A stretch of DNA of 64,000 nucleotides from contig NZ_FRBY01000002.1 in assembly GCF_900142735.1 (NCBI RefSeq), positions 372,001 through 436,000 of the forward strand, given 5' to 3'. The position numbers and the translations under genes are program-made. Shown one piece after another: positions 45,139-54,493 of the stretch. The notes under the pieces are model-generated. The model had not been told where the DNA came from, made no database searches, and saw only the letters and a program-made list of their open reading frames with translations. Source of the stretch: Flavobacterium saccharophilum (GTDB lineage: Bacteria > Bacteroidota > Bacteroidia > Flavobacteriales > Flavobacteriaceae). The number at the start of each line of letters is the position of its first letter. Within the stretch, counting starts at the first letter, position 1.

Positions 45139-45948
45139 ATGAAAACAATCTTAATTTCAGGAGCATCAAAAGGATTCGGAAGAGCCTGGGCAGAAGCATT
45201 TTTAGCAAAAGGATACAAGGTAGCTGCAACAGCAAGAAATATTGATACCTTAGCCGACTTAAAAGCGCAATACGGAGAAGCCATTTTACCTCTTAAACTA
45301 GACGTAAACAATCGCGCAGAATCTTTAGCAGTAGTAGAAAAAGTACAGCAACATTTCGGGGCTATTGATATCCTGATCAACAATGCCGGTTATGCTTTAA
45401 ACGGTGCGGTAGAAGAAGCTTCAGAACAAGAAGCAAGAGCACAATTCGAAACCAATTTCTTTGGAACATTATGGTTAACACAAGCTGTTTTACCCATAAT
45501 GAGAAAACAACAAAGCGGTCATATCATTCAGGTTTCTTCTATTTTGGGAATCACCACTTTACCTAATTTAGGCCTTTACAATGCCTCTAAATTTGCGGTT
45601 GAAGGTCTTACTGAAACCTTATCTCAGGAAGTAAAACAATTCGGAATCAACGTTACTTTGGTGGAACCAAACGGTTATTTCACAGACATCTGGGGTAACA
45701 CATTCAACAGCAAACCCATCGACGCTTACGACGGTCTTAAAAAAGCCATTGCAGAAGGACATGATCCTGACACTTTCGGACAAACAAGCGCTACAGTTCC
45801 GGCCATCATCAAATTAGTCGAAGCCGAAAACCCTCCTCTACGCCTATTCCTAGGAAAAGTAGCTTTACCATTCGCCAAACATGCCTACGAACAAAAACTA
45901 GCCACCTGGGAAGAATGGAATGACGTTTCAGTAGCAGCACACGGTTAA
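45139..45948 (+). CDS. short-chain dehydrogenase/reductase
   Basis: A 269-residue classical SDR. NAD(P)-binding SGASKGFGRAWAEAF (TGxxxGxG type), the NNAGYAL motif, the catalytic Ser in QVSSILGI and Tyr-x-x-x-Lys in YNASKFA are all present. Substrate is unknown; the neighbouring TetR with two operators suggests induction by a small molecule. It is followed by a terminator at about 45979. Confidence 0.92.
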   Translation: MKTILISGASKGFGRAWAEAFLAKGYKVAATARNIDTLADLKAQYGEAILPLKLDVNNRAESLAVVEKVQQHFGAIDILINNAGYALNGAVEEASEQEARAQFETNFFGTLWLTQAVLPIMRKQQSGHIIQVSSILGITTLPNLGLYNASKFAVEGLTETLSQEVKQFGINVTLVEPNGYFTDIWGNTFNSKPIDAYDGLKKAIAEGHDPDTFGQTSATVPAIIKLVEAENPPLRLFLGKVALPFAKHAYEQKLATWEEWNDVSVAAHG

Positions 45949-45978
45949 TCTATATTCTGATTTTTTTAAGTTGATTGA

Positions 45979-46018
45979 ACGAGATTGTTTCTTTTTTAGG
46001 AAATGGTCTCGTTTTTTT
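45979..46018 (+). terminator. terminator with a shared sequence
   Basis: ACGAGA (45979) pairs with TCTCGT (46012) and a T run follows. Very similar to the terminator at 51369 (same ACGAGA, GTTTC, AG, AA, GGTCTCGT pattern), suggesting a copied terminator. Confidence 0.65.
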
Positions 46019-46111
46019 GGTTCTTGTTTGTTTTGTTTCAGGTTTCAAGTTTCAGGTTCATAAAAAAGCGACCTATTAGATCGCTTCTGTTATATTATTA
46101 TGATGACAAAT

Positions 46112-46279
46112 TTAAATAGGTAAGGCTTTTAAATTTTCAAGGGTCTTTTTAGCAAGTTCAATTTTTTCTGTGAATAAATTTCGGCCATTTATCTCTTCGG
46201 CAACTTTAGAAATCTTTTCCTTAGTCGCAGTAGACATCGAAATGATTTTTGTTGTTTTCACAATCTTCTCTTTTTTCAT
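46112..46279 (-). CDS. small protein, partner of the DUF6934-like gene
   Basis: A 55-residue lysine/glutamate-rich, helix-forming protein (starts MKKEKIVKTTKIISMSTATK, contains KEKISKVAEEINGR). It lies 41 bp downstream of the DUF6934-like gene on the same strand. Its size and placement suggest a co-expressed partner; I infer coding by context only. Known function: none. Confidence 0.45.
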   Translation of the reverse strand: MKKEKIVKTTKIISMSTATKEKISKVAEEINGRNLFTEKIELAKKTLENLKALPI

Positions 46280-46320
46280 AATCCTTATATTTAATTGATT
46301 ATTATTACAAAATTATCTAT

Positions 46321-46869
46321 TTACTTTTTATAAACCAATACAGCAATGTATTTATTTTTAGGCACATATCGAACAAAAGTTTTTTTGGCCTCATCAAATC
46401 CAAAAAATATATATTCTTTTGAAAGCTCTTCAAAGTGTTTGTTAACAAAATAGGTATACGTTCTTATTCTTCTGTCTTTATTTTTACAAATGTCAGTACA
46501 CTTCTTAGAACAGGAACTTCTACATTCTTCTTCAAATAAATGGGAGCTGTCACTACCCTGAATATAAATAGGAAATCCCGGATTGTCCTTAAAAAATTTA
46601 GGAACTGTATTTAACACCGTATTAAACACGGTTCTCATGTCTCCATTATTAGTGTTTTCATTATCAGATATACTTTTACTTTCAAAGTCATAATCACCAA
46701 AACCTAAATTATATAACTTTTGACCGCTCTTAGTCTCAAAACCCAAATACTGAACAGCCTTAATAACCTTCCTTTGCCCTGCGCTCTCAAAAAGATATTG
46801 AACAATAGCATTTTCTACTGACAAGCTCGTTTCATAAATATCAATTTCCTTCAAATCTTTTTTTTGCAA
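46321..46869 (-). CDS. DUF6934-like protein
   Basis: A 182-residue protein with motifs I associate with DUF6934: YNLGFGDYDFESKSISDNEN, NNGDMRTVFNTVLNTVPKFF and FPIYIQGSDSSHLF. A cysteine-rich insert near the middle (EECRSSCSKKCTDICKNKD) could bind metal and is unusual. It starts with TTG at 46869, an uncertain call. It is not membrane bound and has no signal peptide. Function unknown; the family often sits with a very small partner gene, which fits the ORF downstream. Confidence 0.55.
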   Translation of the reverse strand: MQKKDLKEIDIYETSLSVENAIVQYLFESAGQRKVIKAVQYLGFETKSGQKLYNLGFGDYDFESKSISDNENTNNGDMRTVFNTVLNTVPKFFKDNPGFPIYIQGSDSSHLFEEECRSSCSKKCTDICKNKDRRIRTYTYFVNKHFEELSKEYIFFGFDEAKKTFVRYVPKNKYIAVLVYKK

Positions 46870-47414
46870 TACTATAAATATTTTCTTATATTTAGTAAAA
46901 ATATTCTTGTTTTTTCAAGTTTCAAGTTTAGGTCCCAGTTTTTAGTCCCAGTCGCAGTTCACACTGAAAACTGAGACTGCGACTGAAGACTCATTTTCCT
47001 ATATTAGATTATTTCTTAAAATAGATTATTTCTTAAACCGGTTATAAATCAAAGTTTAATTTTGCCTCTTGCCTCTTTCTTGTATTTTCTATATTCTCTT
47101 TTCCATTTTCCATTTTCTATATTCTATTTTCTATATTCTATTTTTTATATTCTTGCATCTTGTATCTTGTATCTTGCTTCTAACATCTCAAAATTAACAT
47201 TACATCTTCCCCCTAAAACCTTACATAATCCCCACCTCAAACCCTATCCATAATCTCAAAAATTTAACTCCATTTCCAATTTAAAAGCAATCAAAACCCT
47301 TATTTTCCCGTAATTCTTGACATTTTCTTTAAACAGCTGTTAAATTTTCAATAAAAACCAATCGCTAATTCTGTAAGAAACCGTATATTTGAGTAAACAG
47401 TATATTTAAATAAA
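46870..47414. other. 545-bp intergenic region
   Basis: No gene seen. It contains a mirrored CAGTCGCAGTTCACACTG and CTGAGACTGCGACTG pair (about 46948-46984) and a long run of CTATATTCTATTTT-like low-complexity repeats (47085-47180). A -7 element TATATTTG at 47384-47391 lies 24 bases before the kaiC start, without a clear TTG partner. Confidence 0.4.
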
Positions 47415-49085
47415 GTGCAGAAAAAAACAAAAACACCAAGTTTTATATTCCCCAAAACTCCAACCGGAGTAGACGGACTGGACGAGATTACGAATGGAGG
47501 ATTCCCAAAAGGGCGCCCTACTTTAATCTGCGGAGGTGCTGGCTGTGGGAAAACATTAATGTCAATGCAATTCCTGATTAAAGGAATCACCGATCATAAC
47601 GAAACCGGGGTCTTCATGTCTTTTGAAGAACCGTCGGACGATCTTACCTTAAATGTCAAATCATTAGGTTTCGACATTGAAAAACTAAAAAAAGACAAAA
47701 AACTGGTAGTCGATCACGTGCGCGTAGAGCGATCAGAAATTGAAGAAGCAGGCGAATACGATCTCGATGGTTTATTCATCAGATTAGGATACGCTATCGA
47801 TTCGGTAAAAGCAACAAGAGTAGTATTAGATACCATAGAATCCTTATTTGCAGGACTGGACAATCAGGCGATCCTGAGAGCCGAACTGCGACGTTTATTT
47901 CATTGGCTTAAAGCCAAAGGCGTAACCGCAATCATAACCGGAGAACGCGGCGAAGCAACCCTTACCCGTCAGGGATTGGAAGAATACGTATCAGACTGCG
48001 TTATCGTACTCGATCATCGTGTAATCGAACAGGTTTCGACGAGAAGACTCCGTATTGTAAAATACAGAGGTTCTACACACGGAACCAACGAATATCCGTT
48101 TCTAATTGACGAAGAAGGAATTTCAGTATTGCCTATTACGTCTCTAAAACTCGATAACGAAGTCAGTTCTGATGTTGTTTCGACAGGAGTTCCGGGCTTA
48201 AACGATATGTTTCATGGCGGTGGTTTTTTCCGCGGCAGCAATATCCTGGTTTCAGGAACAGCCGGAACAGCAAAAACAACCGTAGCCTGCTATTTTGCCA
48301 ATGAACAATGCGAAAAGAACGAAAAAACGATCTATTTCGCCTTCGAAGAATCGCCACAGCAATTGGTGCGTAATATGAGATCGATTGGTATTGATCTTCA
48401 AAAACACATTAAAAAAGGAATTTTGCAGATCCATTCTTCGCGTCCTTCATTGAACGGACTAGAATTGCATTTGCTTACGCTTAGAAAACTAATTAAAGAG
48501 TTTGAGCCCACTACCATCATTATTGATCCTATCAGTAATTTGATCACCGTAGGAAGCGAACACGAAGTACGTTCGATGCTGGTTAGGCTTATTGATATGC
48601 TGAAAGCACACAATATAACCGCTCTTTTTACGTCTTTAAATAAACAAACCGACAATTTCAGACCCGATTTGGCTGAAGAATCCGTATCGTCATTAGTCGA
48701 TACCTGGATTACCGTGCGTGATATGGAAGGCATTGGCGAAAGAAACCGCGGGATCTTTATTATCAAAGCGAGAGGCATGGGACATTCCAATCAGGTTAGG
48801 GAATTTGTCATTAACAGTAAAGGAATTGAATTGCTGGACGTAGAACTAGGTCCAAACGGAATCCTGACCGGTACAGCAAGACAAACGCAAAAATTCAAAA
48901 AAACAATATCAGATATTAAGCTTCAGAACGAAATTAGTCGTAAAGACAGAGAAATTGAGCGTAAACGCAGAGTTCTCGAAGCGAATATAGAAGCACTTAG
49001 AAACGAATTCGAATCGGCACAGGAAGAATTAAGCTCCCTGAAAGCCACAGAAGAATTACAGGCATCATTTTCTAAGAAAAAATAA
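47415..49085 (+). CDS. kaiC: KaiC-type ATPase/kinase
   Basis: A 556-residue protein with two tandem KaiC (RecA-like) domains. Domain 1: Walker A GGAGCGKT (40-47), catalytic Glu pair in MSFEEPSDD. Domain 2: Walker A GTAGTAKT (281-288) and FAFEESPQQ. At the position of the phosphorylated Ser431-Thr432 of cyanobacterial KaiC, two serines stand (SVSSLVDTW, Ser425-Ser426), so autophosphorylation is possible. A C-terminal coiled coil (about 495-550) may bind partners. GTG start. Two kaiB genes, a kinase and a regulator follow. No KaiA is present, so this probably acts as a signalling switch rather than a clock. Confidence 0.93.
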   Translation: MQKKTKTPSFIFPKTPTGVDGLDEITNGGFPKGRPTLICGGAGCGKTLMSMQFLIKGITDHNETGVFMSFEEPSDDLTLNVKSLGFDIEKLKKDKKLVVDHVRVERSEIEEAGEYDLDGLFIRLGYAIDSVKATRVVLDTIESLFAGLDNQAILRAELRRLFHWLKAKGVTAIITGERGEATLTRQGLEEYVSDCVIVLDHRVIEQVSTRRLRIVKYRGSTHGTNEYPFLIDEEGISVLPITSLKLDNEVSSDVVSTGVPGLNDMFHGGGFFRGSNILVSGTAGTAKTTVACYFANEQCEKNEKTIYFAFEESPQQLVRNMRSIGIDLQKHIKKGILQIHSSRPSLNGLELHLLTLRKLIKEFEPTTIIIDPISNLITVGSEHEVRSMLVRLIDMLKAHNITALFTSLNKQTDNFRPDLAEESVSSLVDTWITVRDMEGIGERNRGIFIIKARGMGHSNQVREFVINSKGIELLDVELGPNGILTGTARQTQKFKKTISDIKLQNEISRKDREIERKRRVLEANIEALRNEFESAQEELSSLKATEELQASFSKKK

Positions 49086-49092
49086 CAACAAG

Positions 49093-49389
49093 ATGAAAAA
49101 AGAAGTCGTAGCCGAATGGCAGTTACTGCTCTATATAGCAGGTCAAACGCCAAAATCGATCAAGGCGCTTGAAAATATAAAAAAGTACGCAGAAGAACAC
49201 CTGGCCGGGAAATACAGCATCGAGATTATCGATTTGCTGAAGAATCCCCAATTGGCCGAAGGTGATCAGATTTTGGCGGTACCAACCTTAGTCAGAAAAT
49301 TTCCCGAACCTATTCGCAAGATCATTGGCGATCTTTCGAATGAGGAAAGAGTACTTGTAGGGCTTAATATTAAACCCTTAAATACTTAA
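49093..49389 (+). CDS. kaiB: KaiB-like protein 1
   Basis: A 98-residue thioredoxin-like fold protein. It matches KaiB along its length: [60 protein letters not shown]. The CxxC of thioredoxins is absent, as in KaiB. KaiB binds the first ring of KaiC. It starts 7 bp after kaiC and is followed 4 bp later by a second kaiB. Confidence 0.92.
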   Translation: MKKEVVAEWQLLLYIAGQTPKSIKALENIKKYAEEHLAGKYSIEIIDLLKNPQLAEGDQILAVPTLVRKFPEPIRKIIGDLSNEERVLVGLNIKPLNT

Positions 49390-49393
49390 AAAA

Positions 49394-49693
49394 ATGGATA
49401 ATTCAGCTGATGGGACAAGTACAACCAAACATAAGTTCATGCTTTTTGTTTCGGGTATGTCTGTTAAATCAGGACATGCTATCGAAAATTTACGCAAAAT
49501 ATGCGACAAACATCTCCGCGAAAACTATGAACTGGAAATCATAGATATTAGCCGGGATACTGAACAGGCCGTCATACATCAAATTGTAGCGATCCCAACT
49601 TTAATAAAAATACAGCCCGCTCCACGGCGAATCATTTTAGGCGATTTGTCAGACAAGGAAAAGGTATTGAGAATACTTAATTTAAGTGAATAG
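49394..49693 (+). CDS. KaiB-like protein 2
   Basis: A 99-residue KaiB paralogue. Conserved parts are FVSGMSVKSGHAIENLRKIC, LEIIDISRDTEQA, VAIPTLIKIQPAPRRIILGD. It diverges from KaiB 1 in the middle and around the EQAVIHQIVAI turn, where KaiB 1 reads [10 protein letters not shown] specialised partner for KaiC or for the kinase that follows by 3 bp is likely. Confidence 0.88.
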   Translation: MDNSADGTSTTKHKFMLFVSGMSVKSGHAIENLRKICDKHLRENYELEIIDISRDTEQAVIHQIVAIPTLIKIQPAPRRIILGDLSDKEKVLRILNLSE

Positions 49694-49696
49694 AAT

Positions 49697-50956
49697 TTGA
49701 TAGTAAACGATAAAAATATTGACTCCTTATTGGCAGAAATTGAATCGTTAAAGCAACAGCTTTACGAATCAAACAGTATCATTGATGCCATAAAAGAAGG
49801 AGATGTTGATGCCCTTGTGGTCAACACCAACGGAACACCGCAGCTGTACTCACTGGAAACAGCCGATTATACGTATAGACTCCTGATCGAGAAATTCAGA
49901 CAGGGCGCACTAAGTATCGCCAAAAATGGCCTGATCTTATATTGCAACGATTATTTTGCAAAACTGGTCAATACGCCCTCAGAAAAAATCATTGGGAATT
50001 ACCTTCAGGAATTTTTCGACAACCCTTCGCAATTTGCCACGCTTATCGAAGGCTTAAAATTGGGGCTTGGCACGCACGAAATCCTTTTTAAAAGTGATGG
50101 CGGCTCCCCTACTACATTTCCGGCCTATATTTCCCTCACCGATCTCGAACCTTCAGTAGATGCGATCGGAATCGTAGTGATCGATTTAACCGAGAAGAAA
50201 AAACACGAAGAAGCGTTGATCCAACATCAGGCAGAACTCGAAGGAAAAATCAACGAATTGAACCGAATCAACAGCAGTCTCGAAGAATTCATTCACGTGA
50301 TCTCGCACGATTTAAAAGAACCGCTTCGGAAAATTGTCATGCACAACGGCAAAATTGACGGCACCTATCTGACCGAAATCGATGCCAAGTCCATGAACAT
50401 CATCAAATTCTCGGTGTTGCGTCTCAATTCACTCGTAGACGATCTGGTGCAATATTCGTCGCATACCAAACAGGAAGAACGTGGCGAAGTCAATCTGGCG
50501 GCCGTTATTACAGAAGTAATCGAAGATCTCGAAGTCATTATCACCGATAAAAATGCGAAGATCAAAACCGGAAATCTGCCCGTTATAAAAGCGTCAAGAG
50601 TGCAAATGCGCCAGCTTTTCGCCAACCTGATTTCGAACGCTATTAAATACAGCAAAGCAAACGTCCCTCCTGTTATACAAATATTGGAAACTAATGCAAC
50701 AGACGTTGAAGTTCCGCAACAAAACAGTAAATTTGTCAAGATTCAGATCAAAGACAACGGAATTGGAATGGAATCAAGCCATTTGCTTAAAATTTTCACG
50801 ATCTTTCAGCGCCTGCATGCCCGAAACGAATATTCCGGAAACGGTATAGGCCTGGCGATCTGTAAAAGGATTATGGAAAACCATTCCGGAAACATCACTG
50901 TCGAAAGTACGCTGAACGAAGGAACAACGTTTAATCTTTACTTTCCAATTGTATAA
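49697..50956 (+). CDS. PAS-domain sensor histidine kinase
   Basis: A 419-residue cytoplasmic kinase. The first 50 residues form a coiled coil (LLAEIESLKQQLYE), a PAS domain follows (about 55-170, GALSIAKNGLILYCNDYFA), then a HisKA helix with the phosphorylated His in ISHDLKEPLRKI and a HATPase domain (NLISNAIKYSKAN, DNGIGM, GNGIGLAICKRI). No membrane segments. It starts with TTG 3 bp after kaiB 2, overlapping the operon tightly, and directly precedes its presumed response regulator. It resembles SasA-like roles: reading out KaiC-KaiB state. Confidence 0.88.
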   Translation: MIVNDKNIDSLLAEIESLKQQLYESNSIIDAIKEGDVDALVVNTNGTPQLYSLETADYTYRLLIEKFRQGALSIAKNGLILYCNDYFAKLVNTPSEKIIGNYLQEFFDNPSQFATLIEGLKLGLGTHEILFKSDGGSPTTFPAYISLTDLEPSVDAIGIVVIDLTEKKKHEEALIQHQAELEGKINELNRINSSLEEFIHVISHDLKEPLRKIVMHNGKIDGTYLTEIDAKSMNIIKFSVLRLNSLVDDLVQYSSHTKQEERGEVNLAAVITEVIEDLEVIITDKNAKIKTGNLPVIKASRVQMRQLFANLISNAIKYSKANVPPVIQILETNATDVEVPQQNSKFVKIQIKDNGIGMESSHLLKIFTIFQRLHARNEYSGNGIGLAICKRIMENHSGNITVESTLNEGTTFNLYFPIV

Positions 50957-50957
50957 A

Positions 50958-51359
50958 ATGCCGCAAAAAAACCTTCATATCATAATTGCCGAAGACGACG
51001 AAGACGATGCCGATGTAATCTCTGAAATCTTCAACAACAACCCCAGTTTTGCGAAAGTGAGCCTCGTAGCCAATGGCGAAGAACTGCTCCATTTCCTAAA
51101 AAATGCGGCAAACGCAAACCCGGACGTAATCCTGACCGATATTAACATGCCCATACTCAACGGCATCGAAGCCCTGCAGGAAATTTTAAACCACAACGAC
51201 CTCAAAAACATTCCCTGCTTTGTCTATTCCACGAGCATAAACCCTTCTTACAAACAAAAATGCGATGTACTGGGCGTAAAAGGCTATCTCATTAAGCCCT
51301 ACTCCTACGAGGCTTTCGCCGAAATCCCGAAGACGATTTTAAGTAGTATTGAAGAATAA
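50958..51359 (+). CDS. response regulator, REC-only
   Basis: A 133-residue receiver domain with acidic pocket IIAEDDEDDA, phospho-acceptor Asp61 in ILTDINMPIL, and KPYSYEAF after the lysine switch. ATG 50958 begins one base after the kinase stop; a TTG at 50949 is also in frame. No DNA-binding domain. As the last gene of the operon, it probably relays the kinase signal. Confidence 0.9.
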   Translation: MPQKNLHIIIAEDDEDDADVISEIFNNNPSFAKVSLVANGEELLHFLKNAANANPDVILTDINMPILNGIEALQEILNHNDLKNIPCFVYSTSINPSYKQKCDVLGVKGYLIKPYSYEAFAEIPKTILSSIEE

Positions 51360-51368
51360 AAATATAAA

Positions 51369-51403
51369 ACGAGATGTTTCTTTTAGAGAAGGTCTCGTTT
51401 TTT
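51369..51403 (+). terminator. terminator after the kai operon
   Basis: ACGAGA (51369) pairs with TCTCGT (51398) with a T run behind it; similar to that at 45979-46018. Confidence 0.7.
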
Positions 51404-51446
51404 ATTAGGAGCTGTTTCCCGCTGTTCCTTCCAATCTTTTGTTCCT

Positions 51447-51462
51447 CCCGATAGCTATCGGG
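51447..51462. repeat. 16-bp perfect palindrome
   Basis: CCCGATAGCTATCGGG, followed by GGCC-containing DNA in an otherwise AT-rich gap between the kai operon and the hsd genes. Repeated C/G-rich phrases (CCCATCGGGGCTAGGGG) follow at about 51484-51503. Confidence 0.7.
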
Positions 51463-51591
51463 GCCGGCACAAAAGGATTTTCCCTCCCATCGGGGCTAGG
51501 GGACTTGGTTTTATTAGAAGATATATTTTAATTACACGTTTAAGAATCAAACTAAATTAAAAATCAGTTATTCGGAAATTCCGAACAAGTG

Positions 51592-54471
51592 CTAAGCCAT
51601 CATTCCTTTTACATAAACCTCTACAAATTCCTTCATTTTAGCAATAATTCGATCTCCAATTACTCTTGCTTGAAGAATACTTGGTCTATTATCTAAACAT
51701 TGAAAAACTTCGTCTTTTATTGGTTCTCGACCACTATAGATGTAAGCATCTATTAAAGCTTTGAATTGTGCTTTATCTAAATGTTCTTCTTCGCATAGTT
51801 TGCCTAATGCTAAAACTTTTTGATCTTGCCAGAATTTTTCAAATTCATCTTCGATTGAATCACCTTCTTTTATATGAGGCATATTCTCATCAATGAATTT
51901 CTGAATTAGCTCTCTTTTACTTCTTAATTGAATATCACCACCCAATAAATCGATAATAACTTTTCTTTGAGCAGCCGCTGTACTAGGAGTTTTAGCTCCT
52001 TTCAATTGCGCTAGTAATTTCAAAATGTAAGCAACATTGATTTGATCCCTATGAATCAATTCTAATTCAAAATCGATATCATCTAATATTGAAGATTTTT
52101 GTTTTTGATTGTCTTGTTTTACTTTTTCGTACAAGTCCAGATATTTGCTTTTATAATCTTCAAATTCCTGCTCATCAATCAGTAAATCTTCCCAATCAAA
52201 ATCGGCATAAGATTGCAACACGTTCATGGCTCGCATTAATTTTCTGAAAGCTTGCACAAATTGTGCTTCATCTTCTTCGCTTTCTAAATCATCTACACTT
52301 TGATAATTCGGTGTTATTTCTCTCAATAATTTTAGAGCTTCATCAAACTTCTCTGCTATCTTTTCATAATCAGGCATGGTAACAACTTCTATTGCTTCTT
52401 TATTCGAAAATAAAGTAATGGCGTCATCTGTTGCCTTTTTAAGATTTCTGAAGGACAAAATATTTCCCTGCGACTTCTGTTCCCCTAAAATTCTATTTGT
52501 TCTTGAGTAAGCTTGTATTAAGCCATGTTGTTTTAGGTTTTTATCTACATATAGTGTATTTACTTTTTTGGCATCAAATCCAGTAAGCATCATATTTACA
52601 ACAATTACAATGTCTAAGCGATCTTGCTCATTATTGAAGTTTTCTTTTTCACGATTTTTCAATCGTTTACTTATATTTTGGAAATATTTTTCGAATGATG
52701 AACTGTCTTTGTTTGTAAAACTGGTACCGTACATTGCATTATAATGTCCAATATACTTTTCTAATTTATCTCTGGTGTGACTAGATTGATAAGGAGTTCT
52801 TGGTTCTGCCAAAACATCAAAATCTACTTCATCAGATGGAAGAAAATCTTGCGCTTCGTCTGAATCTTCATTAGTGCCATATGTGAAAATAGTTGCAATA
52901 CGCAGATCATGTTCTCCGGCTTCTTTCTTTTGCTGAAAAAGATCGTAGTATTGAATTACATTATCAATACTACTTACAGCTAAAAGTGCTGAATAATCTC
53001 TGCTAAAAGTTTTTTGATTGTGATAAGCAATAATATAATCAACAATTTTATTGATTCTTTTCTCCGAATCTAAAACTTCTTGCTTATCTATATCTTCAAC
53101 TTCTATATCAATAAAAGTATTGCTCTTGTTTTTGTATTTACCAATATATTCAATTCCAAAACGCAATACATTTTGATCTCTAATTGCATCGGTGATCACA
53201 TATTTATGCAGACAGTTGCCAAACAAATCTTTAGTGGTTCGTTTTCCTAAATCATTTTTAGAAGCGTTTTCTGCAAATATGGGTGTTCCTGTAAAACCAA
53301 TTAACTGACTTTTTTCAAAGAATTTTGTAATACGTTCATGCGTTTCTCCAAATTGAGAACGGTGACATTCATCAAAAATAAAAACGATTTTCTTATGTCT
53401 CAAAGGTTCAATATTTCCTTTGAAACGTTCTGAAACTGCATTGTTTAATTTCTGAATAGTAGTTAATACCAATTTTGTATTATCCGTCAACTGTCTGATA
53501 AGAGATTGTGTGTTATCAGTAACATCAACACTGTCTTTTTTGAAAGCATTGAACTCGTTCATAGTTTGGTAATCCAAATCTTTTCTATCGACTACAAAAA
53601 CAACTTTATAAACGTCTGGCAATTCCATCAAAATTTGACTTGCCTTGAAAGAAGTTAATGTTTTTCCAGAGCCAGTTGTATGCCAAATGTAAGCATTGTC
53701 ACTAGAGTTTTTAACCTGATGTATAATAGCTTCTGTTGCGAAATATTGATAAGGACGCAACACCATCATTACTTTGTGAGTTTCGTTAATTACGATATAA
53801 TGCGCTATCATTTTACCCAAATGAACAGGATTCAGAAAGGCAGTAGTAAAAGCGGTTAATTCCGTGATATTTTTATTATTGACATCTGCCCAAAAGAACG
53901 TTTGCTTAACAGATTGCAATTTGTTATTTGCCAAATATTTGGTATTAACACCATTGCTTATCACAAACAATTGCACATATTGAAACAATCCATGATTGCT
54001 CCAAAAGGAATGCATTTGGTAACGATTGATTTGATTGAAAGCTTCTTTGATTTCTATTCCCGAACGTTTCAATTCTATTTGCACTAAAGGCAAACCGTTG
54101 ACTAATAAAGTTACATCAAAACGATTTTTATAACTTCCTTCTAAACTGATTTGATTGGTAACCTGATATAAATTTTGAGTAGAATCTTCTGTGTTAAAAA
54201 AACGAACATAAAACGAAGTGCCATCTTCTTTAGTCAATTGAAAATAATCACGAAGTGTTTTGGCTTTTTCAAAAACATTTCCTTTGGCTAAATGATTTAA
54301 AATTGCATCAAATTCTTTGGCACTAAAATTAGTTTCATTAAAAACTTCTAATTGCTTTTTTAAATTAGAAACCAAAGCGTCTCCATCTACAATTTTTACA
54401 GATGAATATTGTAAACCAATCAATTGCTTGATTAAGTTGTTTTCTAAGACGGCTTCGGATTGATGGCTCAT
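51592..54471 (-). CDS. hsdR: type I restriction enzyme subunit R
   Basis: A 959-residue motor/nuclease. The N-terminal PD-(D/E)XK nuclease core shows RFDVTLLVNGLPLVQIELK (Asp and ELK). The helicase follows with Walker A WHTTGSGKTLTSFK, the DEAD-box variant DECH (IVFIFDECHRSQFGETH), GFTGTP and the later motif MLTGFDAKKVNTLYVD and RTNRI. The C-terminal 200 residues are the helical HsdM-binding region. Together with HsdM and HsdS it cleaves unmodified DNA at a distance from its site. It is the last gene of the operon, separated from hsdS by two accessory genes. Confidence 0.95.
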   Translation of the reverse strand: MSHQSEAVLENNLIKQLIGLQYSSVKIVDGDALVSNLKKQLEVFNETNFSAKEFDAILNHLAKGNVFEKAKTLRDYFQLTKEDGTSFYVRFFNTEDSTQNLYQVTNQISLEGSYKNRFDVTLLVNGLPLVQIELKRSGIEIKEAFNQINRYQMHSFWSNHGLFQYVQLFVISNGVNTKYLANNKLQSVKQTFFWADVNNKNITELTAFTTAFLNPVHLGKMIAHYIVINETHKVMMVLRPYQYFATEAIIHQVKNSSDNAYIWHTTGSGKTLTSFKASQILMELPDVYKVVFVVDRKDLDYQTMNEFNAFKKDSVDVTDNTQSLIRQLTDNTKLVLTTIQKLNNAVSERFKGNIEPLRHKKIVFIFDECHRSQFGETHERITKFFEKSQLIGFTGTPIFAENASKNDLGKRTTKDLFGNCLHKYVITDAIRDQNVLRFGIEYIGKYKNKSNTFIDIEVEDIDKQEVLDSEKRINKIVDYIIAYHNQKTFSRDYSALLAVSSIDNVIQYYDLFQQKKEAGEHDLRIATIFTYGTNEDSDEAQDFLPSDEVDFDVLAEPRTPYQSSHTRDKLEKYIGHYNAMYGTSFTNKDSSSFEKYFQNISKRLKNREKENFNNEQDRLDIVIVVNMMLTGFDAKKVNTLYVDKNLKQHGLIQAYSRTNRILGEQKSQGNILSFRNLKKATDDAITLFSNKEAIEVVTMPDYEKIAEKFDEALKLLREITPNYQSVDDLESEEDEAQFVQAFRKLMRAMNVLQSYADFDWEDLLIDEQEFEDYKSKYLDLYEKVKQDNQKQKSSILDDIDFELELIHRDQINVAYILKLLAQLKGAKTPSTAAAQRKVIIDLLGGDIQLRSKRELIQKFIDENMPHIKEGDSIEDEFEKFWQDQKVLALGKLCEEEHLDKAQFKALIDAYIYSGREPIKDEVFQCLDNRPSILQARVIGDRIIAKMKEFVEVYVKGMMA

Positions 54472-54493
54472 ACTTTATTATTTAATTTTCATC

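Noticed and set aside
46948-46984. tRNA or structured RNA from the mirrored GACTGCGACTG
   Set aside because: Only one mirrored phrase, no tRNA arms; it appears to be a short inverted repeat.
47415-49085. A complete circadian clock
   Set aside because: No kaiA in the window and the host is not phototrophic as far as visible; I call it a KaiBC signalling module only.
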